Shown piece by piece: positions 36,723 through 47,838 of a stretch of DNA of 64,000 bases. Positions within the stretch are counted from its first letter, which is position 1. Each line of letters begins with the position of its first letter. A program made the position numbers and the translations under genes. Under the pieces are notes generated by a model. The model was not told the origin of the DNA and did not search any database. It saw nothing but the letters and a program-made list of their open reading frames with translations. The stretch is from Microbotryomycetes sp. JL201. Taxonomy: Eukaryota; Basidiomycota; Microbotryomycetes. Location of the stretch: positions 124,001 to 188,000 of the forward strand of contig JAQYUZ010000023.1 of NCBI GenBank assembly GCA_033819885.1, given 5' to 3'.

Positions 36723-37626
36723 ATGGCCAATGAGACACCGCGGGCTTCAAAAATTGTTTCTCAGCCTCCAGCGACATTGTCTCGCTCATCATCTGCGCGT
36801 CCGTCGTCGTCGTCGACGGCCGCGAAACCGCCGTACATCTCTACCGAAACTGGCAACCACATTTCTCGCAAAGCCTTCATAGCAGGATCACAAAATATCA
36901 TCATCGGAGGCAAAACAGTCATCGAACCTGGCGCAGTGGTCAGAGGAGATCTGAGACGAGCTCAATCAACTTCGTCCTCGTCCTCGTCCACGCAAGCTGG
37001 ATCGAGTGCTGGAGTGGTCATGAGCATAGGCAAGTATTGCATGTTCAGAGAGGGTTGCGTCATCAGGCCGCCTTGCAAGACTTACAAGGGGTCAGTCGGG
37101 TCTTGAGCCTGGGAGGGAAGTGGCCCGAGCGCGCTTGTATTGACAAATCTCGCTTACGGCAAGGACCTTCTCATACTATCCTATGAAGATTGGTGACTTT
37201 GTCACGATCGGGCAACATTCAGTCGTCGAAGCGGCTAGTCTCGGCACTGGCGTCCAAGTTGGCAAAAACTGCATCATCGTAAGCCTAGATTTCCCCTACG
37301 ATCGCCACGCAAGACGGGTCAGCCACTCACGTGAATAAAACGCTTCGCAAAGGGACCTTTGGCCATCATCAAAGACTTTGCCAAGATCGCGGACAATAGC
37401 GTTGTCGGAGCAGGCGCGATTGTGCCCAGCATGTGTGAATGGGCAGGGTCGCCAGGTGGGTCAATCCTGGCAGACAGTCGAAATATGTTTGTCGCATCCG
37501 CATATTCCTGTCGCTCATCACAAACTCTGTGTACCAGCGAGACCCGTCGTACGGTTGCCTGAATCGACGCCAGAGTTGGTGGAAGCGCAGGCAAAGATGC
37601 AATATGCGGCGTTCAAACCTGTCTGA
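36723..37626 (+). CDS. DCTN5: Dynactin p25 subunit (left-handed beta-helix)
   Basis: Exons 36723-37090, 37164-37278, 37353-37455 and 37538-37626 give 224 residues. Dynactin p25 forms part of the pointed-end complex that links dynein to endosomal cargo. The sequence shows hexapeptide turns of a left-handed beta-helix: NHISRKAFIAGSQNIIIGGK, VIEPGAVVRGDL, SIGKYCMFREGCVIRPP, KIGDFVTIGQHSVVEAA, VQVGKNCIIGP and DNSVVGAGAIVPS, ending LPESTPELVEAQAKMQYAAF. A Ser/Ala-rich stretch of about 40 residues precedes the helix, and a Ser run (STSSSSSSTQAGSS) is inserted after the second turn. Family call from pattern recognition; another hexapeptide protein is less likely because the order matches p25. Confidence 0.86.
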
Positions 37627-38072
37627 ATGGTCATACGCGAGAGCCATGTCATGTCAGCGAATACGCAGCGCGAACAGTTCGACATATGTTGTAGAGGCAG
37701 ACGTCATAAACAACGCATGCTGCTTCAGGACGGCGGATCACAGAGTCCAAGATCATGGGGATTGTGCTGTGTCTCAGAGGTGGAAAGCTCCGGCGAGGAT
37801 CGTCGACGAAGGGGAAACAGACACTGGAGGACGGGAAACGAAATGCCGCGTGGTGGGCATACCGCATAAGGGCCGGAGAAGCATGACGCCAATTATAATC
37901 AATCTGTAAAGCGCACCGCGGCAAAAACTACTTGCAATCAACCGCATTATGAATGTAGATGCACCGTACTGAGCAAGCTGTGAGGTTTCAGGTCGACTAT
38001 TTCTGGGCCCCACACGGCCTCCACATGCCAGGCCTTGCCCTCTTCTTCTTCCTGTCGCGCGCGTCTCCAGCC

Positions 38073-39526
38073 ATGGCCACATCAGTACAGATCGGAGACA
38101 AGTCCTACCCTCGACCTGGTTACGGAGCAATGGGTGAGTTGCTGCACATGAATCATTGGACCCGACGCGGCGACTGAGGGCAATGCGAGCTGACGTAGAT
38201 CGACCTGCACGCAGGTTTGTCTGCATTCTACGGGACGACTGATCGCGAAGAAGCAAAAAAGACGCTGCGCAAAGCAATTGATCTGGTCAGCTCAGAGTTG
38301 CAGCATGGGACCGCTCGCCGCGCTCACACTCCGTCGGTGCAAAGGGGGTCTCGATCTGGAATACTGCCGACATGTATGGCAAAGGCGAGAACGAGAAGCT
38401 TATTGGTGAGGTGCTGGCAAACAAGGAGGACCGCGACAAGTGAGGTCGTACGCGCTCAGGCACTGGAAGTCTAAAACTGACACCTGCTTAAGAATCTTCC
38501 TCATCTCGAAATGGGGAAACAAATGGGGTGAAGGAATAGAGTTCTTCAAAGTCGATGGATCGCCAGAGTTAGTGCTTCACAGACCAGCCGACAACAAATT
38601 TGTGACAAAAGTATTGTACTGCTCAGATATTTCAAGAAAGCTATCGATGCTTCGATCGAGCGCCTCGGCTTCACGCCAGATGCTTACTTACTGCACCGCA
38701 TTGATAAGGATGTGTGAGCCCGGCGACCATTGTTTGTGATCAACAGCTCAGTGCCGATTCGCAGTCCGGTCGAAGAATCGGTGCAGGCAATGGAAGCCGC
38801 ACGCTCTGCCGGCAAAACGAAATACATTGGCTTGTCCGAGGTAGGTCTACTCGCGGCTCTAGCTGACCATAGCTGATCGGAGGCTATCAGTGCTCGGCAG
38901 ACACCCTGAAGCGCGCCAACAAGGTCGCCAAGATTGATTTCATCGAGATCGAGTACTCACCGTGGACGCTCGATTTTGAACAGAATGGCGTGCTTCAGTT
39001 GGCGAGAGAGCTTGGCATTATTGTTCTCGCTTACTCACCGCTCGGTCGAGGCGAGTCGTTCTGATCCCTCTCGCAGATCGCAGTTCTGACGTCTCTTACG
39101 CAGGCTTTCTCACCGGTAAAGTGAAACCCTCAGATCTCGAGAAGGGCGACTTCCGCAACGCACTACCTCGCGTACAGCAAGATGTACTCGAGCACAACAT
39201 GAAGATTGTGGCTGAGCTCGAAAAGATTGCCAAGGAGAAAGGCTGCGAAACCAGCCAACTTGTTCTCGCGTGGCTCATGGCGCAAGGAGACAACATTGTA
39301 CCTATTCCAGGAGTGAGCTGCACACTACAAGAAGCTGCGTGACTCCTCTCATTGACACCCGGTTCGATCTCAGACCACTTCTGCCAAACGTCTCGAAGAG
39401 AATTTTGCTTCGCGCGAGGTCAAATTATCGTCTGACGACGAAAAGCGCATTCGCAAAGTCATCGAGGATAACAGACCTAAAGGCACGCGCTACACTGAAG
39501 CTGGCATGAAGTTTCTCGACGAGTAA
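38073..39526 (+). CDS. Aldo-keto reductase, tandem copy 1
   Basis: NAD(P)H-dependent carbonyl reductase of the (beta/alpha)8 AKR superfamily, nearest in style to fungal pyridoxal-reductase/YakC-type members. Readable exons encode KSYPRPGYGAMG, LSAFYGTTDREEAKKTLRKA, SIWNTADMYGKGENEKLIG, IFLISKWGNKWGEG, ERLGFTPDAYLLHRIDKD, SAGKTKYIGLSE, FIEIEYSPWTLDFEQNGV, IIVLAYSPLGR, GFLTGKVKPSDLEK and NIVPIPG. In the catalytic tetrad the Tyr, Lys and His are present, but the usual Asp (D-T-A) is Asn (N-T-A). First of three tandem copies on the same strand; the first exon of each is exactly 61 nt. The last exon ends at the TAA at 39524-39526. Confidence 0.9.
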
Positions 39527-39837
39527 TGCAGCGGTCGCTCACAAAGATAAAGTTGACAATAATTGCGAAGCTTGGGACCCGAAATGAAATGATGACGAAC
39601 AAAGTAATCATTTCCTTTGATGAGATGCATCGAACGGAGCGGACTGTGGTTGCGTCACCGGACGTCCGCGCCTCCACACGCTCATGGCTTGTCCGATACG
39701 GGCGCTCCTCGCATGTCCGATGCGCTTCTCGCATGTCCAGCAGGCCTTCACAATGACGTTGGATGCAATTTCAGCCTCTTTCCTACCCACCTCTTCATTC
39801 TCCTTCCCGTTCTCCAACCTCGATATCGGTTCACAAC

Positions 39838-41281
39838 ATGACCTCACCTCTCGTTCTTGGACTGAAAACATTCGCTCGGCCCGGCTTTGGCGCCATGGGC
39901 GAGTCCATCGCAGTTCTTGGGTTCGATGATTTGCCACATTCTGATTTCTCCTGTTCAGGCTTGTCGTCAGCCTACAACACCGTTGATCGCGATGAAGCCA
40001 AGAGAGTTCTGCGTCAAGCGATCCAATTGGTATGCAGCAGTGGCCATTTGGTCCGGGGAGTTGACGAGGCTTTACTGATCGTCCTTCATATTGTGACGGC
40101 AGGGAGTAACGATCTGGGACACTGCTCCTATGTATGATTATCTTTGGCGAGAGGCCTTTTGGGAGGCTCACCCAATTGCTTGCAGATACGGACAAGGGGA
40201 CAATGAAAAGTTGATCGGCGAAGTCCTTGCGGAGGAGCAAGATCGTGCCCGAGTGTTCCTAATCACGAAATGGGGCGTTCGTACGACGAGCGGATTCGAA
40301 GCTGACGGTTCTGCAGAGTCAGTCGTATCGTTGTGCTGCATGAAACTGACTCATCACTGAGCGCCTTCGCATTGGCACAGATACTGCCACAAATCGATCG
40401 AGGAGTCTATTGACCGACTCGGGTTTACCCCGGATGCCTATCTGTTGCATCGCATCGACAAGAACACGTGAGATACTTACCCTGGTCCTCCTGAAACCCA
40501 CTCACGAACGACGCGCAGGCCAATTGAAGAGTCGGCCAGAGCAATGGATGAGGTCCGCAAAGCAGGCAAAACAAAATACATTGGGTTGTCCGAGGCGAGT
40601 CAAGTGTTCTGTCGACTATACGTTCGACTGACTGTGCCAATCAGTGCTCGGCAGAAACTCTGCAACGTGCAAGTCAAGTTGCCAAGATCGACTTCATCCA
40701 AATTGAATATTCGCCATGGACCCTGGACTTCGAGCAAAACGGAGTGCTCGCGCTCGCAAGGAAGCTCGGTACAATTGTCCTAGCATATTCGCCTCTCGGA
40801 CGTGGTAAGCGACATGTCGTGCTCTTCGCCAACGAGCCAACCTTCTCGTGGCATGCAGGGTTTTTGACCGGAAAGGTCAAACCGTCGGACCTCGAAAAGA
40901 CAGACTGGCGCAACTCTTATCCACGGGCTCAGCAAGACGTACTCGAGCACAATATGAAGATCGTGGCCGAGCTCGAAAAGATTGCTAAGGAGAAAGGCTG
41001 CGAAACCAGCCAACTTGTTCTCGCGTGGCTCATGGCGCAAGGAGACAACATTGTACCTATCCCAGGAGTGAGCTTCACAATACTAGCGACCGAGCGACGT
41101 CTTTCATTGACGCCCGTTCCGATTTCAGACGACTTCGGCAAAACGACTCGAAGAAAACTTTGCCTCGCGTGAGGTCAGCTTGTCGCCAGACGACGACAAG
41201 CGCATTCGCAAGGTCATTGAGGAAAATAGACCGAAAGGGACGCGCTACAATGAAGCTGGCATGAGAACTCTTGACGCATGA
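39838..41281 (+). CDS. Aldo-keto reductase, tandem copy 2
   Basis: Paralogue of the copy at 38073-39526, with the same exon order: FARPGFGAMG, LSSAYNTVDRDEAKRVLRQA, VTIWDTAPIYGQGDNEKL, VFLITKWGVRT, DRLGFTPDAYLLHRIDKN, AGKTKYIGLSE, FIQIEYSPWTLDFEQNGV, GFLTGKVKPSDLEKTD, NIVPIPG and TTSAKRLEENFASREV. This copy keeps the canonical Asp (D-T-A) of the AKR tetrad along with Tyr, Lys and His. Intron 1 (39899-39958) starts with GC (ATGG|GCGAGT), where copy 1 has GTGAGT and copy 3 has GTCAGT. It also has an intron inside the TAP-IY codons that copy 1 lacks and copy 3 shares. Ends at TGA 41279-41281. Confidence 0.9.
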
Positions 41282-41852
41282 GCGGCATATCTGAGTCCAA
41301 ACGACTTTCGGCCGTCGATGTTCCCGCCATACATTCCACACTCTCATTATCGGCCGATTGAAGGCGATACAACGCTGAAATACAATGAGGTTTATTCAAA
41401 AATCACAATGAACGCTCGAACAGCAGTTTGAGGTGCCGAAATGACCCAGCTGGATTGACCTTTGGCGGGGGTTGGGCGACAGTGGTCAAATTCTTCTGAA
41501 TGGCAGTGACTCGTCCCTACCGGTTATCCTGACTTGACGTGTTGACAAAGTCAGCCATTACGCAACTCTGATTCGGATTGGTTTGAACTGGAATCCGAGC
41601 CTCGCACGACCCTCGCCTGGCAGGCTCGGTGTTGCCAGCTGCCAGGCCGAAAGGCCGCCGCGTCAGCTCCCGGCATCCGCTTCGTGACTGACAAGTGGAA
41701 TTGACGCGGCAAATATTGATACTCCAGAGCTGAGCCTCCACCTCGAGCAAGGGCCTCCACTTTGAAAAGCAATAAATAGGTTCGGCAACGATGCTTCATG
41801 CTTCTTCCTTACCATTCATTCGCAAGAACAACTGTGGCTGGAACTGGAGAAT

Positions 41853-43388
41853 ATGCCCGCGACTATCAAGATCGGAAACAAGGTATACCCTCGGCCTGGC
41901 TATGGTGCTATGGGTCAGTGCAATCGTGGACAATCGTAGAAAACGTGTTATTCTGGATGCAAGGGCGGATTACTGAGAGAAAGGAATATAGGGCTCTCGT
42001 CTTTCTACGGCACGATTGATCGTGAAAAGGCGAAAGAAACCTTGCGTCATGCTATTGAATCGGTAAGTCTGCATTGCGGAGCCAATTTTAGTCAGGAGCT
42101 CATGTATTTTTTCAAACTTGAAGGGGGTTACCATTTGGAATACCGCATCTATGTCAGCTTCGGGGAAAAAGGGTCGGTTGCGGCGCTGGATGATTCTAAC
42201 CTACCGTGGCCTGTACGTTGTAGGTACGGGGAAGGCGACAATGAACGTTTAATCGGAGAAGTGTTGGCAAACGCAGAAGAAAGAGAAAAGTAGGCAGCCG
42301 GCCTACCTCACTCCCGCGCGGGCCACTGACTTGGGTTCTTGGCATACTGCAGGATTTTTGTCATCTCAAAATGGGGAATCACGTGGGAGGACGGCTACAA
42401 TGTTGATGGATCTCCGGAGTCAGTACATCATCTTGCTCCTTGACAAGATCGCAGTCAAGTGACAAGTTACGGCCGGGCAGATACTTCCATCAAGCAATCA
42501 ACGCCTCTATTCAACGTCTCGGTTTCACGCCTGACGCATACTTGTTACACCGCATGGATAAGACACGGTGAGTTATAGCCGAACGCTTCCGACTTTTAAC
42601 CTCACTTTCATTCTCGGATTCAGCCCGATAGAAGATTCCGTCAGAGCAATGGACGAGGCGCGTCAAGCGGGCAAGACCAGGTTCATCGGATTGTCCGAGG
42701 CGAGTTGGTCTTCGGAAGGGCGAGCCCGACCTGACCTGACCTATTTGATCTCAGTGTTCCCTCAAGACGCTCGAAAGGGCTGTTGGAGTGGCCAAGATCG
42801 ATTTTATCGAGATGGAATACTCACCATGGACCCTTGACATTGAGCGGAACGGCGTTCTCGCTCTGGCCAAAAAGCTGAATATCATCGTACTTGCATACTC
42901 GCCTCTGGGTCGAGGCAAGTCGCCGCGTTTCTGAAAAGCGAGAGGATGAGCTGATGGAAGACCATCAGGTTTTCTGACGGGCAAGGTGAATCTGGCAGAC
43001 CTTGAAGCTAATGACCTGCGTCACACCATTCCACGTGTCCACGCCGACGTGTTCGAGCACAACATGAAACTTGTTGAGGAGTTCGACAAGGTTTCGAAAG
43101 AAAAAGGGTGCCAGACGAGCCAGATCGTGCTAGCATGGTTGATGGCCCAGGGCGACAATGTTGTGCCTATCCCTGGGGTAGGTTTGCATCTCGGAATTCC
43201 AACACCTTGTGCTCAGTGTCATGTTTCGGCAGACGACGTCGCCGCAGCGTGTCGACGAAAACTTTGCGTCGCGCGAGATTGTCTTGTCAGCCGATGACGA
43301 AAACCGGATCCGCAATATCATCAATAATAACAGGCCCAAGGGGGAGCGCGTGGCTGCCGAGCACGCACATTTTTTCGATCAGGACTGA
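41853..43388 (+). CDS. Aldo-keto reductase, tandem copy 3
   Basis: Third and most divergent tandem AKR: MPATIKIGNKVYPRPGYGAM, LSSFYGTIDREKAKETLRHA, VTIWNTASMYGEGDNERL, IFVISKWGITWEDG, QRLGFTPDAYLLHRMDK, AGKTRFIGLSE, FIEMEYSPWTLDIERNGV, IIVLAYSPLGR, GFLTGKVNLADLEAND, NVVPIPG, ending with a Ala/His-rich tail unlike the other two. Like copy 1 it has Asn for the first tetrad Asp. The intron splitting ASM-YG (AT|GTCAGC...TAG|G) is at the same place as in copy 2. An AT-rich AATAAATA at about 41769 may serve as its promoter element. Substrate unknown. Confidence 0.88.
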
Positions 43389-43740
43389 GCGAGCCGCGGG
43401 TCGAGTGCCGATTGACCCGTCAAAACCCGACGTCGCACGATGGTTTTTGCGGCGTAGCCCTGACAACTGGATTCGTGCCGAATTTGAGAATTGTGTTGCG
43501 TAACGACGCCGCCGAAGTGTTGCACTGCAAGTCCAGTTCCCGACAATTTCCACAATTGAGCCTGACGTAGGAGCGTATTATGAAAATGTCGGGCTTTGTC
43601 TAATATGTCTGATACAACTCAGAGGGGTACTTGCGGTCGTGAGGAAATGCAGTCGGTTCATCGCGGAGGGCCAATGATCGGCCGGTGCCTCGTGACTTGC
43701 TCACCTGAGCGTGTACGCTTTCCTTTCACCTCCGACAACC

Positions 43741-46700
43741 ATGCTGCCCGCATCACGTCGCCTCGTTGGGCGACATTTGCTGGCGCGAGCATCGTCGTCA
43801 CCTCGCGTGTGCGCCGCGGCGAGCGCGCGCGTGCTTGTGCCACCGTTCGCCGCCGCGCGCGCGTTGTCGTCAAACTCGAAACAGAATGCCCACGCAACAG
43901 ACTTGCACAAGCCGCCGTCGCCAGTAGACCAGTTCGCGACCTCGAACAATGCGTACTACGCCGAAGAAATGTTCAAGCTGTGGAAGCAGGTCAGTGCAGA
44001 CGCTGCGTCCCCGCCCGAGCGTTCGCGGAAAACGATTTGCGCCACTCGACAGGCGCCCTCGCGCGACCTCGGTTGACGCTAGCAGGACCAAGTGTTGTCT
44101 TTGCCCATATCCGAGCCAGTACACCACCGGTCAAAGTCTGTCGACGAGAGAAAGCGCTACCGGAACGTGGACTCGTGACGTCCTTGACGGCGTCGCGCAG
44201 CAACGAACCGCGAACCACACATTCGTGCCATCTGCGCCTTTTCGTCTCGAAACAATCACTGACATCTCGGTCGACGCGCTCGTCTGACAGGATCCTTCGT
44301 CGGTGCACCCATCATGGGCCACCTACTTTGCCGGCCTCGAAAATGGTCTGCAGTCCGAAGACGCATTCAGGCCACCACCTGGTCTTGTTGCACAAATCGA
44401 AGGCGATGCGCCAGTCGCACTCGGCGCCGGCGCCGGCTCAGCCGTCGAGGATCACATGAAGGTCTGTTCTTGCAAACGTGTCGTGGTTTTGGAGTTCCGA
44501 ACTCATTCAGGGTTGCTGCGCTCTTCGGTCGGATAGGTCCAATTGCTCGTCCGCGCCTTCCAAGTGCGAGGTCATCACATTGCCCAGCTCGATCCGCTCG
44601 GCATCAACTCGCCTGACCTCGACTCAACCATGCCGCCAGAGTTGACGATCGAACATTACGGATGGAGCGAAAAGGATTTGGACAAAGAGTTTGAGCTTGG
44701 AGCAGGTATCCTGCCACGATTCAAAGAAGCTGGATTCGAAAAGATGACGCTCCGCAAAATCATCGAGACTTGCAAGCAAATCTATTGTGAGCGCGCTGCG
44801 CGGTTTTCAGTGGTTGAGATGGCAGCTTATTCTCCAATCTGTCAGCTGGATCCATTGGCGTCCAGTACATTCATATCCCTAATCGCGACGAATGCGACTG
44901 GATCCGCGAGCGCGTTGAAATTCCTCAGCCGTGGAAATACACGACCGAAGAGAAGCGCATGATCCTCGATCGTCTGATCTGGTCTGACTCTTTCGAGCGT
45001 TTCATCGCATCCAAGTACCCCAACGAGAAGCGCTTCGGTCTCGAGGGCGCGGAGTCAATGATTCCCGGTATGAAAGCCCTCATCGACAGGTCGGTTGAGC
45101 ACGGAGTCAGGTCAATCGTCATGGGCATGCCTCACCGTGGTCGATTGAACGTGCTTGCTAACGTCATCCGCAAGCCGACGGAGGCCATCTTGGCAGAGTT
45201 CAAGCCGTCGGACAACCCCAATGAAGAGGCTGCGGCCGACGTCAAGTACCACTTGGGCGCCAACTACGTGCGACCAACGCCGTCGGGCAAGCGCGTATCT
45301 CTGTCGCTCGTCGCCAATCCTTCGCACTTGGAAGCCGAAGATGGTGTCGTCCTCGGCAAGACAAAGGGCATTCAGCACTTCGAGGGCAACGGCGACCGTG
45401 GCTCAGCCATGGGCTTGCTTCTACATGGAGACGCCGCATTTGCTGGACAAGGTGTTGTTTATGAGACGATGGGTTTCCATGATCTGCCGAACTATGGCAC
45501 GGGCGGAACGATCCACTTGATCGTCAACAACCAGATCGGTTTCACCACGAACCCGTCACAAGGACGCTCGACACCCTACCCGTCCGACATTGCAAAGTCG
45601 ATTGACGCCCCCATCTTCCACGTCAACGGAGATGACGCCGAGGCTGTCACGTTCGTTTGTCAACTGGCCGCAGACTGGCGCGCCAAGTTCAAGAAGGACG
45701 TCGTAATCGACTTGATCTGCTACCGACGACACGGACACAACGAGGGTGATCAACCCATGTTTACGCAGCCCAAGATGTACGACGTCATCAAGAACAAGAA
45801 GACGACGCTCGACGTGTACACCGACTCGCTTGTCAAGGAGAACTCGTTCACGAACGAGGAGACCGAGAAACACAAGAGCTGGGTTTGGGGATTACTTGAG
45901 AAGTCGTTCGAAGCATCAAAAGAGTACAAGCCCACGTCTAAGGAATGGCTCTCTAGCTCATGGGACGGTTTCCCGTCGCCTCGCGAATTGAAGGAGAACG
46001 TGTTGGATGCAAGACCAACGGGTGTCGAGCTGGACACGCTCAAGCGTGTTGGCGAGAAGATCGCGACGTACCCCGACGGTTTTGAGGTTCACCGCAACCT
46101 GCAGCGCATCTTGAAGGCTCGCGGCAAGTCGGTTGCCGACGGCGAAGGCATTGACTACTCGACAGCCGAGGCTCTTGCGTTCGGTACCCTTGCCATGGAA
46201 GGCGTTCATGTCCGCGTATCCGGCCAAGACGTTGAGCGTGGCACCTTTTCTCAACGGCACGCCGTCTTGCACGACCAAAAAACGGACGAGCAATACATGC
46301 CGCTTGCGCACCTTTCGGAAGATCAGGCTGCCGTCACGATCTGCAACTCTTCATTGTCAGAATTCGGCGTACTCGGCTTCGAGCTGGGCTATTCGCTCGT
46401 CGACCCGGCCTTGTTGACGATTTGGGAGGCACAGTGTGAGTGCGGCTGGTCCGCCTCCGAGATTCGCGTTGACCTTTGACGTGCTCCTCAGTTGGTGATT
46501 TCGCCAACGGCGCACAAATTATGATTGATCAGGTCAGTGATCTCCGTGGGCGAAATAAGCCGGCGCTGATGATCTATCCGCCCACCAAAGTTTATCGCTT
46601 CGGGAGAGAAGAAGTGGCTTCAGCGATCAGGTCTCGTTTTGTCACTGCCTCACGGTTACGATGGTCAAGGTCCGGAGCACTCGTCCGCCCGCATCGAGCG

Positions 46701-47605
46701 ATTCTTGCAACTGTGCGACGATCACCCATTCCACTATCCAACGCCAGAGAAGCTTGCACGACAGCATCAGGACTGCAACATGCAGCTCGTCTACCCTTCA
46801 ACACCTGTAGGTGCCGGAGGATTGCCCGGATGCTTGCGCGCGTGCTGACAAAATCTTGTGCAGTCCAACATTTTCCATGCGCTTCGAAGGCAGATCAACC
46901 GCGATTACAGGAAACCTCTTGTCGTCTTCTTCTCGAAGAACTTGTTGCGACATCCGCAAGCAAAGTCTAGCTTGGCCGACATGGGTCCCGACACGCACTT
47001 CCAGCGATATATTCCCGAGCCCGAACCGGAAGGGTTTGGCGCACCTGAAGATGTCAAGCGACATATTGTAAGTGTCGTTGGCTCCGTGATGCGTGTTTTG
47101 AGCTAATCACATTGGGATCACGTTGGGATTACAGCTCTGCTCTGGCCAAGTGTACTACACGTTGTTGGCAGAGCGTGAGAAGCGCGGCTTGCAGTCTGTC
47201 GTTGCCATCTCTCGCATCGAGCAACTATCACCTGTTCCTTATGACCTGATCACGCCCCACCTTGACCGATATCCCAACGCCAGTGAGTGTCTCCGGTTCG
47301 GATACTCGTTGCTGCATGTATTGAAAGGTGCCTCTCCGCCAGCGCTCTATCATGTCCAAGAAGAGCCTATTAACGGTGGCACATGGCAATACTTCCAACC
47401 TCGCATCGAGACGGCAATGCGCGAGACAAAACATCACGCTAACCGACGCATCTACGTCGCCGGTCGCGAACCTGTCGCGTCCGTCGCGACTGGTTCAAAG
47501 GCAGAGCACCAACGTGAGATTGCCAGGTTTTTGGACCAGGCTTTCGATTTGGACGCGCACGCTCAGAACCACGGTAAACAAACTCAGAATGAGAGCCAAC
47601 AGTAG
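43741..47605 (+). CDS. KGD1: 2-oxoglutarate dehydrogenase E1, mitochondrial
   Basis: Thiamine-diphosphate-dependent E1 of the TCA-cycle 2-oxoglutarate dehydrogenase complex. An Arg/Ala/Ser-rich presequence ([20 protein letters not shown]) opens the protein, followed by [76 protein letters not shown], the cofactor-binding [18 protein letters not shown] with [49 protein letters not shown] and QEEPINGG. Eight or so exons; the main one spans about 44855-46435. Intron 1 (43990-44290) is 301 nt. Near 47284 I prefer a 55-nt intron giving [13 protein letters not shown] over read-through. Minor local differences in my joins are possible. Confidence 0.97.
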
Positions 47606-47838
47606 ACAGCCCGTCGTCTTATTTGTCTGGCAGCTTTTCTCTTTCTTCTCTCGTGCTCATGACAATTTCACACACACACACATTTGGCAGTTTTTCCATT
47701 TGCGATTGATGCGCAGGGGATGTGATCTTGTTGGATTTTTCGCTACAACAGAGGTCAAGCGGACGAGCTTTCGGTCTATCTACTTTAAGGTGTGAAGCCA
47801 GTCATAAGGTGTGAATCCAGCCATATGCACGCGCCAGA

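Noticed and set aside
45112-46043. Several long frames antisense to KGD1
   Set aside because: They are shadows of a strongly biased coding sequence on the other strand.
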